A DNA stretch of 64,000 nucleotides from Gammaproteobacteria bacterium (GTDB lineage: Bacteria > Pseudomonadota > Gammaproteobacteria > Acidiferrobacterales > Sulfurifustaceae): contig SCRL01000036.1 in assembly GCA_004298065.1 (NCBI GenBank), positions 1 through 64,000 of the forward strand, given 5' to 3'. Positions 39,516 through 48,288 of this stretch are shown here, in pieces. Made by a program: the position numbers and the translations under genes. How positions within the stretch are numbered: the first letter of the stretch is position 1; every line of letters begins with the position of its first letter. A model generated the notes under the pieces. That model made no database searches. It saw only the letters and a program-made list of their open reading frames with translations, and was not told the origin of the DNA.

Positions 39516-40982
39516 ATGAAGCAGTCACTCGACCTACGGCTGGGTCAGCACCTCACCATCACGCCGCAGCTGCAGCAGGCCATCCGGCTGCTACAGCTTT
39601 CGTCCGTGGAGCTGCAGCAGGAAATCCAGCAGGTCCTCGAAAGCAATCCGTTGCTGGAGGAGCGGGAAACCGGCGAGCAGGGCCCCGCGGAGACCGCCAC
39701 GACCGACAACCGCGAAGAGTCTGAAACCACCGACTACGACAATACCGATAGCCCGGCCGCCACCGACGCGGCCGACGGCCCCGCCGAGGCCGAGAGCGAC
39801 TGGAGCGAGGAATTCGACCAGCCCATCGCCGCGCGCACCCGCAGTGGCGACGACGACGGCTTCGACATCGACGGGCGCAACAGCCTGCCAACCACGCTGC
39901 GCGACCACCTGTTGTGGCAGATGCACATGACGCAGTTCTCGGCCACCGACCGGCGCATCGCGGAAACACTGATCGACGCACTCAACGAGGACGGATACCT
40001 CACTTTAAATCTCGAGGACCTGCAACAGGTCCTGGCCAAGGAAAACCTCGCCGTCGAGCTGGACGAGATCCAGGCGGTGCTGCACCAGATCCAGAACTTC
40101 GACCCCGTGGGCGTGGGCGCGCGCAGCCTGGCGGAGTGCCTGCAGCTGCAATTGCGGGCGCTGCCGACGACGACGCCGTTCCACAAGGAGGCGGCGGCGC
40201 TCGCGACCGACACGAACCTGGCGCTGCTCGGCGCGCGCGACCACGCGGCATTGCGCCGTGCGCTCAAGTTTTCGCCCGAGGCATTGCAGGGTGCGCTGCA
40301 CCTAATCCAGACGCTCAACCCGCGCCCCGGCGAGGGCATCCAGGCGAACACCGCCAACTACGTCATCCCGGACATCATCGTTAAAAAGGTGCGCGGCGTG
40401 TGGCGCGCCGAGCTCAACCCGGACATTTCGCCGCGGCTGCGCATCAACCGCCAGTACGAGCGCATGATCCAGCGCGGCAATGCCAGCTCCTCCAACCGCT
40501 ACCTCCAGGACCAGCTGCAGCAGGCGCGCTGGTTCATCAAGAGCCTGAACAGCCGCAACGACACCCTGCTGAAAGTGTCGCGCACCATCGTCGACCGCCA
40601 GCGCGCGTTCTTCGACCACGGGCCGGAGGCGATGAAACCGCTGGTGCTGCATGACATTGCCGAGGCCGTAAGCATGCACGAGTCCACCATCTCGCGCGTC
40701 ACCACCAACAAGTACATGCTCACGCCGCGCGGCATCTTCGAGCTCAAGTACTTCTTCTCGAGCCACGTCGCCACCGCCGACGGCGGCGCCTGCTCCGCCA
40801 CCGCGATCCGCTCCATGATCAAGAAGCTGGTCGAGGGCGAGCCGACAGCCAAGCCCATCAGCGACAGCAAGATCGCCGAGATCCTCGCGGGCCAGGGCAT
40901 CCACGTGGCGCGGCGTACGGTCGCCAAATACCGCGAGCTCATGAACATTCCACCGTCCAGCCAGCGAAAATCCCTCGTCTAA
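39516..40982 (+). CDS. rpoN: RNA polymerase sigma-54 factor RpoN
   Basis: 488 residues. The N-terminal activator-interacting region (SLDLRLGQHLTITPQLQQAI) is followed by an acidic region II (ESETTDYDNTDSPAATDAAD), the core-binding domain and the C-terminal DNA-binding domain. That domain has the HTH (DIAEAVSMHESTISRVTTNK) and the RpoN box (ARRTVAKYRE). It directs polymerase to -24/-12 promoters, one of which is predicted at 23739. It lies after lptB and before hpf as in most gammaproteobacteria. Confidence 0.97.
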   Translation: MKQSLDLRLGQHLTITPQLQQAIRLLQLSSVELQQEIQQVLESNPLLEERETGEQGPAETATTDNREESETTDYDNTDSPAATDAADGPAEAESDWSEEFDQPIAARTRSGDDDGFDIDGRNSLPTTLRDHLLWQMHMTQFSATDRRIAETLIDALNEDGYLTLNLEDLQQVLAKENLAVELDEIQAVLHQIQNFDPVGVGARSLAECLQLQLRALPTTTPFHKEAAALATDTNLALLGARDHAALRRALKFSPEALQGALHLIQTLNPRPGEGIQANTANYVIPDIIVKKVRGVWRAELNPDISPRLRINRQYERMIQRGNASSSNRYLQDQLQQARWFIKSLNSRNDTLLKVSRTIVDRQRAFFDHGPEAMKPLVLHDIAEAVSMHESTISRVTTNKYMLTPRGIFELKYFFSSHVATADGGACSATAIRSMIKKLVEGEPTAKPISDSKIAEILAGQGIHVARRTVAKYRELMNIPPSSQRKSLV

Positions 40983-41001
40983 AAGCAACCGGAGAATATC
41001 C

Positions 41002-41328
41002 ATGCAAATCACCGTTACCGGCCACCAGGTCGAAGTCACCGAACCGCTGCGTCAGTACGCCTCCGACAAGCTCGGGCGCATCCAGAAGCACTTCGACCAC
41101 ATGACCACGACTAACATCGTGCTGCACGTGCAGAAGACACGCCACATCGCCGAGGCGACGATCCACGCCAAGGGCACGCAGTTGCACGCCGACGCCGAGG
41201 GCGCGGACATGTACGCCGCGCTCGACGCGCTCGCGGACAAGCTCGACCGCCAAGTGCTGAAGCACAAGGAAAAACTCACCAGTCACCACCGTCCCGAGGG
41301 CGCGGCGCGCAAACTGAACGGCCAGTAA
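41002..41328 (+). CDS. hpf: Ribosome hibernation promoting factor
   Basis: 108 residues, beta-alpha-beta-beta-beta-alpha fold of the HPF/YfiA family: MQITVTGHQVEVTEPLRQYA, then HIAEATIHAKGTQLHADAEG and MYAALDALADKLDRQVLKHK. It is the short form lacking the C-terminal dimerisation domain, so it would need RMF for 100S ribosomes as in E. coli. A GGAG box precedes the ATG by seven bases. Confidence 0.95.
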   Translation: MQITVTGHQVEVTEPLRQYASDKLGRIQKHFDHMTTTNIVLHVQKTRHIAEATIHAKGTQLHADAEGADMYAALDALADKLDRQVLKHKEKLTSHHRPEGAARKLNGQ

Positions 41329-41333
41329 ACCGC

Positions 41334-41356
41334 CGGCGGCGCCACGCGCGCCGCCG
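41334..41356 (+). repeat. GC-rich hairpin between hpf and hprK
   Basis: CGGCGGCGC-cacgc-GCGCCGCCG, a perfect 9-bp stem followed by TCCTTTCTC. The pyrimidine run is short and mixed, so at most a weak attenuator or an mRNA-stabilising element for hpf. Confidence 0.5.
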
Positions 41357-41371
41357 TCCTTTCTCCCTGCC

Positions 41372-42325
41372 ATGACTACGCCGCTACTCACCGCCAACGA
41401 CCTGTTCGAATCGCAGGCCGCCGCCCTCAAGCTCAAGTGGGTCGCCGGGCAGGCCGGACGCGAGCGTTTGCTCGAACCCTCGACCGCCAAATATCCGGGC
41501 ATGGCGCTCGTGGGGCACCTCAACTTCGTGCACCCGAACCGCATCCAGGTCATCGGCGAGGCGGAAATCAAGTTCCTGAAACGCCTGGGAAAGTCCAAGC
41601 GCAGCGCGGCGGTGGCGGAGCTGTTCGGCTGCGAACGCACCGCGGCCGTGATCGTCGCCAACGGCGCGCGCGTGGACGCCGATTTCAGGACCGAGGCCGA
41701 GCGTGCGAAGCTCGCGCTGTTCGCCACGCCGCTCCCAAGTCCTGTTGTTATCGACAACCTGCAGTTCTACCTCACGCGCGCGCTCGCCCCGCGCTTCACG
41801 GTACACGGCGTGTACATGGAGGTGCTCGGCATGGGCGTGCTGCTTACCGGCGAGGCCGGCATCGGCAAGAGCGAGCTCGCGCTCGAATTGCTCTCGCGCG
41901 GCCACCGGCTGATCGCCGACGACATGGTGGAGTTCATCCGCGTCGGCCCGGACGTGCTGGTTGGTCAGCGTCCCGGCGAGCTGTCTGACTACCTCGAAGT
42001 GCGCGGCCTCGGCATCCTCGACATCCGCCTGATGTTCGGCGAGACCGCGGTGCGCCACCGGAAGAAACTGCACCTGATCGTGCGCCTGGAAAAGCTCGAC
42101 GGCAAACGCATGGGCAAGATCGACCGGCTCCAGGCCGTGAGCCGCACCCGCGCCTTGCTCGATGTCGAGGTGCCGGAGGTGGTGCTGTACGTGGCGCCCG
42201 GCCGCAACCTCGCGGTGCTGGTCGAGGCCGCCACCCGTTCCTACATCCTGCGCACCTGGGGCATCAATCCCCTGGAGGACTTCATCAAGCGCCACCAGGC
42301 GCTGCTCGCAAAAAACGCCCAATGA
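41372..42325 (+). CDS. hprK: HPr kinase/phosphorylase
   Basis: 317 residues. Walker A GEAGIGKSELALELL (about residue 161), the catalytic region HRLIADDMVEF and the signature EVRGLGILDIRLMFGETAV are intact. It phosphorylates and dephosphorylates HPr on Ser46; that serine is present in the ptsH product here. In many proteobacteria HprK replaces PtsN at this locus and controls a PTS with no sugar permease. It overlaps rapZ by four bases. Confidence 0.95.
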   Translation: MTTPLLTANDLFESQAAALKLKWVAGQAGRERLLEPSTAKYPGMALVGHLNFVHPNRIQVIGEAEIKFLKRLGKSKRSAAVAELFGCERTAAVIVANGARVDADFRTEAERAKLALFATPLPSPVVIDNLQFYLTRALAPRFTVHGVYMEVLGMGVLLTGEAGIGKSELALELLSRGHRLIADDMVEFIRVGPDVLVGQRPGELSDYLEVRGLGILDIRLMFGETAVRHRKKLHLIVRLEKLDGKRMGKIDRLQAVSRTRALLDVEVPEVVLYVAPGRNLAVLVEAATRSYILRTWGINPLEDFIKRHQALLAKNAQ

Positions 42326-43173
42326 GCTTTTTCATCGTCAGCGGCTTGTCCGGCTCGGGCAAGACCATCGCGCTGCAGGCGCTCGAGGACGCCGGCTTTT
42401 ACTGCATCGACAACCTGCCCGCGGCGCTGCTGCCGCACTTCGCGAACCAGCTCCTGAACGGACGCGACGCCCTTGGGCCAGCCGCCATCGGCATCGACGC
42501 GCGCAACCGCGCTTTCCTCGCTCACGTGCCCGAGAGCCTGAAGCAGCTGCAGGCGCAGGGCATCAAGTACCGCATCGTGTTCCTCGACGCCGACGAGTCG
42601 ATCCTGGTAAAGCGCTTCAAGGAAACGCGCCGCAAGCACCCCATGACCGACGCCGCCACGCCGCTGGTCGAGGCGATCCGGCTGGAGAAGCAGCTCCTGG
42701 AGCCGCTCGCCTTTGCCGCCAGCCTGCGCATCGACACCACCCACACCACGCCGCACGAGCTGCGCCATCAGGTGCAGGCCTTCGCGCGCGGCGAGGAAAC
42801 AGCGGGCGTGACATTGCTGTTCGAGTCCTTCGGCTTCAAGCACGGCACGCCGCTGGATGCGGATTACGTGTTCGATGTACGCTGTCTGCCGAATCCCTAC
42901 TGGCAGCCGGAGCTGCGCCCGTACACCGGGCTCGAGGCGCCGGTGATCGAATTCATGCAGCGTTACGACGAGGTGCAGGCGATGTTCGACGAAATCCGCG
43001 GCTTCCTGGAGCGCTGGCTGCCGCGCTTCGAGCGCGAGGACCGCACCTATCTCACGGTCGCCATCGGCTGCACCGGCGGCCTGCACCGCTCGGTGTATCT
43101 CGTCAGCCAGCTCGTAGAGCACTTCGCCGCCAAGGGCGTGAAGACCCAGGTACGGCATCGGGAAATAAAATAA
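42322..43173 (+). CDS. rapZ: RNase adapter protein RapZ
   Basis: 283 residues. N-terminal kinase-like domain with Walker A SGLSGSGKTIALQALEDAGF and CIDNLPAALL; C-terminal domain with DVRCLPNPYW, SQLVEHFAAKG and the TVAIGCTGGLHRSVYLV phosphate-binding loop. In E. coli RapZ guides RNase E to GlmZ and senses glucosamine-6-phosphate; whether that holds here is unknown. Confidence 0.95.
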   Translation: MSFFIVSGLSGSGKTIALQALEDAGFYCIDNLPAALLPHFANQLLNGRDALGPAAIGIDARNRAFLAHVPESLKQLQAQGIKYRIVFLDADESILVKRFKETRRKHPMTDAATPLVEAIRLEKQLLEPLAFAASLRIDTTHTTPHELRHQVQAFARGEETAGVTLLFESFGFKHGTPLDADYVFDVRCLPNPYWQPELRPYTGLEAPVIEFMQRYDEVQAMFDEIRGFLERWLPRFEREDRTYLTVAIGCTGGLHRSVYLVSQLVEHFAAKGVKTQVRHREIK

Positions 43174-43225
43174 ACTCTCTCCTCCGTTCGCTGTCGCGGA
43201 ACAGGAAAAACCGGAAGAAACCCAA

Positions 43226-43642
43226 ATGATCGGTATTGTCGTACTTGCGGAAAAAGAGCTTGCCGCCGGCCTCGTCGGCGCGGCCGTGCGTACGCTCGGC
43301 AGCCATCCGCCAGGGCTCGAAACCGTGGCCGTGGACTACGCCTCGCCACCGGAAGACATCGCGGGAGCGATCGGACGCGCCCTGAAGGCGGCTGACTACG
43401 GCGGCGGCGTGCTGTTGCTGGTCGACATCTACGGCGCCACGCACACCAATCTCGCCTGCCGCGTTCTGGAGCGCGGGCGCATCGAGCTCGTCACCGGCGT
43501 GAACCTGCCGATGCTGCTCAAGGCACTCAACTACCGCCACCTGCCCATGGACGACCTGATCGACAAGGCACTCTCCGGCGGCAGCGGCGGCATCGTGGTC
43601 GCCGCCAATACCGGTACGTTCAAGAAGGAAGCCGGCGCATGA
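43226..43642 (+). CDS. PTS mannose-type EIIA protein lacking the active-site histidine
   Basis: 138 residues with the EIIA-Man fold pattern (MIGIVVLAEKELAAGL; GVLLLVDIYGATHTNLACRV; GVNLPMLLKALNYR). Active family members read MIGI(L/V)(L/V)xTHGxLAxx with the phospho-His at position 9-10. Here that place is Ala8-Glu9-Lys10, read directly from GCG GAA AAA. The GGTPxN loop is also changed to GATHTN, while its preceding Asp is kept. It overlaps ptsH by four bases. It probably cannot accept phosphate from HPr; Glu9 might mimic the phosphorylated form. Confidence 0.9.
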   Translation: MIGIVVLAEKELAAGLVGAAVRTLGSHPPGLETVAVDYASPPEDIAGAIGRALKAADYGGGVLLLVDIYGATHTNLACRVLERGRIELVTGVNLPMLLKALNYRHLPMDDLIDKALSGGSGGIVVAANTGTFKKEAGA

Positions 43643-43908
43643 AGTGCCAGAAGATCACGCTCGTGAACAAGCTCGGGCTGCACGCGCGCGCCTCGGCCAA
43701 GCTCGTGAGTCTCGCCTCCGAGTTCGATTCCGAGGTGTTGCTCAAGCGCAATGGCCAAGCGGTGAACGCCAAGAGCATCATGGGCCTGATGATGCTCGCC
43801 GCGGCCAAGGGCTCCGAGCTCGAGCTGTGCGCCGACGGGCGCGACGAGAAGAAGGCGATCGACGCGCTGGTCGGGCTCATCGCCGACCGTTTCGGCGAGG
43901 GGGAGTGA
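43639..43908 (+). CDS. ptsH: Phosphocarrier protein HPr
   Basis: 89 residues. Phospho-acceptor His15 is in KLGLHARASAKLV, and the regulatory Ser46 in NAKSIMGLMMLAA can be modified by HprK. It receives phosphate from EI. It follows the EIIA gene with an ATGA overlap, but unlike the usual arrangement it is separated from ptsI by 666 bp of hairpin-rich DNA. Confidence 0.96.
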   Translation: MKCQKITLVNKLGLHARASAKLVSLASEFDSEVLLKRNGQAVNAKSIMGLMMLAAAKGSELELCADGRDEKKAIDALVGLIADRFGEGE

Positions 43909-44574
43909 TGAAGCCCTGCCCTGCTCGTTTTGAGGTTTTGTGCGCCCTTCGGGCGCGATTAAAAACTACTGGCGGGGCGCTCCGCCCCCTGCACCCCCGG
44001 GTGACTTTCCTTTCGGGGAAAGTCACCAAAGCCATCTTGCCCCGGAAGGCTCGCCCACGAACAACGTGGGTCCCTCACGTCTCAGGTCGGCCTCAGGAGG
44101 TGCGCATACGGGATATCCCTGTCCCGGATGCGCACGTGCGTGATCCTTCACGCACCCTTTCAGGCTCGACTTCGGCCTTTCCTCGACGCTCGCTCGCCTA
44201 CGGGGCTGGTGAGGCAACGGAGTTAAAACCATGGATGCAGTTGGGCCCCGTATGGCGCGCCCGAGTGGCGCAAGCCTTTGCCCACAAGCCCGAAGGGGCG
44301 CGTCAGGGAGACGCGCGTCGACCGCCGGCGCAGGGATGCGCCGTCGGTCGACCGGAAGGCAAAGGCGCGTACACGAGGGAGTATTCGCGCCATCCGGGCG
44401 TGCTTTCTTTGGTTCCTTTCTTTGCACGAGCAAAGAAAGGAACCCGCCGTGCGGGCGCGGGAGCCCGCTCTTATACGTCGCCGGAGGCGACACAAAACCA
44501 TCTTGTACGGGGGCGGAGCAACCCCGCAATTAGCTTTTCAGGCGCGCCCAAAGGGCGCACGAGACTTTAAAACC
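43909..44574. repeat. Tandem-hairpin element separating ptsH and ptsI
   Basis: A 666-bp stretch with no credible gene. About thirteen inverted repeats are readable: 43942-43956 (loop TTC), 43974-43988 (loop CTC), 44001-44026 (10-bp stem), 44054-44070, 44100-44135, 44136-44155 (loop TCCT), 44298-44316 (loop AGGGA), 44317-44352 (15-bp stem, one mismatch, loop GGGA), 44411-44444 (15-bp perfect stem), 44451-44468 (loop GCGGGA), 44477-44491 (loop GGA), 44508-44526 (loop includes GGA) and 44544-44558 (loop AAA). The first and last share the stem GCGCCC/GGGCGC. TTAAAACCATG occurs at 44223 and again over the ptsI start. It may be a repetitive mobile element or encode a structured RNA. Confidence 0.75.
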
Positions 44575-46308
44575 ATGCTCGCGCTCCACGGCACCGGCGT
44601 TTCGGACGGCATCGCCATCGGCAAGGCGTACGTGCTGCAGCGCGACCTGCCGGAGATCCCCGAGTACACCATCGCGCACCACCAGGTCGAAACCGAGATC
44701 GAGCGCCTGGCGCGCGCGGCCGACGCCGCGCGCCGCCAGCTGCACACCATACGCGACCATATCCCGGCGAACGCACCGGCCGAGGCGTCGAGCTTTCTCG
44801 ATGCCCACCTGCTCATCCTCGACGACAAGATGCTCATCCCCACTGCCGCCGAGACCGTGCGCCGCGAGCGGCGCAACGCCGAATGGGCGCTCAAGGGCCA
44901 GAGCGACCGCCTGAGCGAGACCTTCGAGAAGATGGACGACGCCTATCTGCGCAACAAGCGCATTGACGTCAATCAGGTGGTCGAGCGCGTGCTGCGCAAT
45001 CTGCTGATGCCCGGCTTCGAAGAACACTTGAAGGTGGAGCCGGGCGAGATCGTGGTCGCGACCGACCTCACGCCCGCGGACACGGTGATGTTCAAGCACC
45101 AGCAGGTGCGCGCGTTCGTCACCAGCCTCGGCGGGCCGATCTCGCACACCGCGATTCTGGCGCGCAGCCTCGGCATCCCCGCGATTGTGTCGGTGCACAA
45201 CGCCACGCGCTACGTGCGCCCGGGCGAGGAGCTGATCGTCGACGGCAAGCGCGGCGTGCTCGTCGTCGGCCCGGACAAGCGCCTGATCGCCGAGTACCGC
45301 CGCCGCCAGCGCGAGATCGCGCGCGAGAAGCGCGAGCTCAACCGCCTGCGCCTGAGCCCGGCGGTCACGCGCGACCGCCACACGGTGCGGCTCATGGCCA
45401 ATATCGAATTGCCAGCGGACGTGAAAGCCGCGGTCCAGTCCGGCGCGCAGGGCATCGGCCTGTACCGCACCGAGTTCCTGTTCATGAACCGGCCGGCGGC
45501 GCCGGACGAAGAGGAGCAATACCGTGCCTACACCAAGGTCGTGCGCGCCATGCGCCGCAAGCCGGTCACGATCCGCACGCTCGATCTGGGCGCCGACAAG
45601 CAAGTGGACGGCGGTCAGGGCGCGCGCCCGGTCGCAGTGAACCCGGCGCTCGGCCTGCGCGCGGTGCGCCTGTGCCTGCACGATACCTCGCTCTTCCGTC
45701 CACAGCTGCGCGCGATCCTGCGCGCCTCGGCCCATGGGTCGGTGCGCATGATGATCCCGATGCTGTCGAGCCAGGAAGAATTGTTCCGCGTGCTGGCGCT
45801 GGTGGACGAAACCAAGAGCGAGCTCAAACGTGCGGGCGAGAAGTTCAATCCGCGCATCCCGCTCGGCGGCATGATCGAGGTACCGGCGGCGGCGATATCG
45901 GCCGATCTGTTTGCGCCCTATCTCGATTTCTTCTCGATCGGCACCAACGACCTGATCCAGTACACGCTCGCCATCGACCGCGTGGACGATGCCGTGAACT
46001 ACCTCTACGACCCGCTGCACCCGTCGGTGTTGCGGCTCGTCGCCATGACCATCCAGGCCGGCCGGCGCGCGCGTATCCCGGTGGCGATGTGCGGCGAGAT
46101 GGCCGGCGACCCGCGCTACACGCGCCTGCTGCTGGGCCTGGGGCTGAACGAGTTCAGCATGCACCCGGCGACGCTGCTCGAGGTGAAGAAGATCGTGCGC
46201 GGCAGCCGGCTCGCGGCGCTGAGGAAGTTCGCCGGGCGTATGCTGCGCCTGCGCGACACCCAGACGGTGCACGACCACGTGGACCGGCTTAATACCGAGG
46301 AAGACTGA
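44575..46308 (+). CDS. ptsI: PTS phosphoenolpyruvate-protein phosphotransferase (enzyme I)
   Basis: 577 residues. Phospho-His191 in SLGGPISHTAILARSLGIPA, PEP-binding GLYRTEFLFMNR, metal-site SIGTNDLIQYTLAIDR and catalytic Cys in VAMCGEMAGDP are all intact, so autophosphorylation from PEP should work. The ATG at 44575 (MLALHGTGVSDGIAIGKA) fits the family; earlier in-frame codons run back into the hairpin element. A regulatory rather than sugar-transporting PTS is inferred because no EIIB/C/D is visible. Confidence 0.96.
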   Translation: MLALHGTGVSDGIAIGKAYVLQRDLPEIPEYTIAHHQVETEIERLARAADAARRQLHTIRDHIPANAPAEASSFLDAHLLILDDKMLIPTAAETVRRERRNAEWALKGQSDRLSETFEKMDDAYLRNKRIDVNQVVERVLRNLLMPGFEEHLKVEPGEIVVATDLTPADTVMFKHQQVRAFVTSLGGPISHTAILARSLGIPAIVSVHNATRYVRPGEELIVDGKRGVLVVGPDKRLIAEYRRRQREIAREKRELNRLRLSPAVTRDRHTVRLMANIELPADVKAAVQSGAQGIGLYRTEFLFMNRPAAPDEEEQYRAYTKVVRAMRRKPVTIRTLDLGADKQVDGGQGARPVAVNPALGLRAVRLCLHDTSLFRPQLRAILRASAHGSVRMMIPMLSSQEELFRVLALVDETKSELKRAGEKFNPRIPLGGMIEVPAAAISADLFAPYLDFFSIGTNDLIQYTLAIDRVDDAVNYLYDPLHPSVLRLVAMTIQAGRRARIPVAMCGEMAGDPRYTRLLLGLGLNEFSMHPATLLEVKKIVRGSRLAALRKFAGRMLRLRDTQTVHDHVDRLNTEED

Positions 46309-46309
46309 A

Positions 46310-46346
46310 AAGAGCCTTTAACTGAGGGCTATACGTCGGGGGCTTT
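46310..46346. terminator. Possible terminator between ptsI and the convergent WYL-like gene
   Basis: AGCCT...GGGCT forms a 5-bp stem just after the ptsI stop, and GGGGGC followed by five T residues lies further along. The geometry is imperfect. Confidence 0.3.
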
Positions 46347-46742
46347 TTACCAACGGCCGCGCTGGGCATCGCCGGTCCGGCGGGCCTCCTCCGGCAACGG
46401 CGGTATTCCGGAACCGCCGCCGTCCACCACCACAACCAGACCGCGACGGTATTTGGGCCGCTGGGAGCTGAAACCTTCCCGCACGCGCGGCGCGAAATGT
46501 TCCTTCAGCAGTGAAATCGTGGTGATCTGTCCGAGCGGGAACGGACGCCAGAAGGGAGTGGGCCGGCTGGCCTCGGAGTAGCCGCGAATCTGGTAGGCAT
46601 CGAGCACGAGCCGATCCTGCTCATCGCTATACACCGCGTGCGGCTCGACTACGCGCACGTCGCGCTGGCCGTCGAAATGGATCGCGAGACAGCGCCGTTC
46701 ACGGATGGCGCGGGTAACGACCTGCAAGGCATTTGGCAGCAT
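46347..46742 (-). CDS. Stand-alone WYL-like domain protein
   Basis: 131 residues. IRERRCLAIHFDGQRDVRVV, EPHAVYSDEQDRLVLDAYQI and RGYSEASRPTPFWRPFPLGQ resemble a WYL domain (Sm-like fold binding nucleic acid or ligands), though no HTH is attached. The ATG at 46742 is preceded by GGAGG at good spacing. The C-terminus is Gly/Pro-rich and probably disordered. The role is unknown; it may act as a sensor or adaptor. It is convergent with ptsI and downstream of mgtE. Confidence 0.7.
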   Translation of the reverse strand: MLPNALQVVTRAIRERRCLAIHFDGQRDVRVVEPHAVYSDEQDRLVLDAYQIRGYSEASRPTPFWRPFPLGQITTISLLKEHFAPRVREGFSSQRPKYRRGLVVVVDGGGSGIPPLPEEARRTGDAQRGRW

Positions 46743-46859
46743 GTTTCCCTCCAGCCCCAATCCCGATTATTTTTTCAGAATGGTGCTAATGCTAGCCAAA
46801 ATCGCTGCCGGCGCAAGCAGCGACCGACTGCCGGCAGACCGCGGGTGTTCGACGGCGGC

Positions 46860-48215
46860 TCAGAGCAGGAACAGCGTGGCCAGCCCCAGGAACGCGAAGA
46901 AACCGACCACGTCGGTGACCGTCGTCAGGATCACCCCGCTCGCGACCGCCGGGTCCACGCCCATCTTGCGCACCAAAATGGGAATCGTGACCCCGGACAG
47001 CGCGGCGAACACCAGGTTGATCACCATCGCGAGCGTGATCGCGAGTGCCACCAGATAATTCTGGTGCCAGGCGATGGTCGCGAGACCCACGGTCAGTGCG
47101 AACACCAGGCCGTTGAGCGCGCCGACCATGAGCTCCTTGACCAGTACGCGACGTGCGTTCGCCTCGGAAACGATACCGAGCGCAAGCGCGCGGATGACGC
47201 TCGTGAGCGTTTGTGTACCGGCATTGCCGCCCATGCCGGCGACGATCGGCATCATCACTGCCAGCACCGCCACCTTCTCAATCGTCTGCTCGAACAACCC
47301 CACCACGGAGGCGGCGATGAAGGCGGTAACGAGATTGATGCCGAGCCACAGGGCGCGCTTGCGGCTGGTGTGCACCACCGGCGCGAAGATGTCGTCTTCC
47401 TCGGACAGGCCCGCGGGCGCCAGCACCTGGCGGTCGGCCTGCTCGCGGATGACGTCCACCACGTCGTCCACCGTGATGCGCCCGACCAGACGGCCGTTTT
47501 CGTCCACTACCGGCGCCGAGATCAGGTTGTAGCGCTCGAATGCCGCGGCCACCTCCTTGTCCGGCGCCTGCACCGGAAACTTGACTATCTCGCGCTCCAT
47601 CACCTGCGAAACCCGCATGGTGTTGTCGGAAGTCAGCAGCTTCTCCACCGGCAGGGTGGCGATTACGCGGTCGTCGCGGTCGACGACGAACAGGGCGTTG
47701 GTGTGCTCCGGCAGCTCGTCGCGCCGGCGGAGATAACGCAGCACCACCTCGAGCGTGATGTTCTCGCGCACGGTGATGGCGTCCACGTTCATGAGGCCGC
47801 CGGCGGTGTCCTCCCGGAACGACATCACCGCGTCGAGGCGCTGACGATCCTGCTTGTCGAGCGCGAACAGGATCTCGGCGATCAGCTCGTCGGACAGTTC
47901 CGGGATGAGGTCGGCGATGTCGTCGGTGTCGAGATTGCGCACCGCCGCGATCAGCGTGCGGTCGTCGAGCAGCTGGAGCAGCTCGGTGCGCACCGCCTCG
48001 GGCAGCTCGAGCAGCACCTCGCCCATGCGCTCGACGTCCACCTGCGCCCACACGCCGGGGCGCTGGTCGGGCGGCAGGCCGCCGAGCAGGTTGGCGATGT
48101 CGGCCGGGTGGCGCTGCGCGAGCAGGTCGTGGATGCCGGCGTTGTCGCCCGCCTCGATGAGGGCGAGCAGCTGCTTCAGGTAGTCCGGCTTTTTCGGCTT
48201 GCGGCCCCGGGGCAT
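46860..48215 (-). CDS. mgtE: Magnesium transporter MgtE
   Basis: 451 residues: N-terminal superhelical domain (LAQRHPADIANLLGGLPPDQ), CBS pair (about 135-255; VITVREN-like DAITVRENITLEV and VVDENGRLVGRITVDDVVDV) and a five-helix membrane domain (about 285-450, MMPIVAGMGGNAGTQTLTSV). Mg2+ binding to the N and CBS domains closes the pore when Mg2+ is plentiful. It ends in hydrophobic residues, as is usual. Confidence 0.96.
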   Translation of the reverse strand: MPRGRKPKKPDYLKQLLALIEAGDNAGIHDLLAQRHPADIANLLGGLPPDQRPGVWAQVDVERMGEVLLELPEAVRTELLQLLDDRTLIAAVRNLDTDDIADLIPELSDELIAEILFALDKQDRQRLDAVMSFREDTAGGLMNVDAITVRENITLEVVLRYLRRRDELPEHTNALFVVDRDDRVIATLPVEKLLTSDNTMRVSQVMEREIVKFPVQAPDKEVAAAFERYNLISAPVVDENGRLVGRITVDDVVDVIREQADRQVLAPAGLSEEDDIFAPVVHTSRKRALWLGINLVTAFIAASVVGLFEQTIEKVAVLAVMMPIVAGMGGNAGTQTLTSVIRALALGIVSEANARRVLVKELMVGALNGLVFALTVGLATIAWHQNYLVALAITLAMVINLVFAALSGVTIPILVRKMGVDPAVASGVILTTVTDVVGFFAFLGLATLFLL

Positions 48216-48288
48216 GGCAAATCATCCGCACATCGAAGGTGTGCGGAGTGTAGCGGGCGATTCTGGAATCTGGAAGAGAAAGTTCCGG

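Noticed and set aside
43644-44570. Long open frame through the ptsH-ptsI hairpin element
   Set aside because: It starts inside ptsH in another frame and its product is Arg/Pro/Gly-rich with no family features; openness comes from high GC and palindromes.
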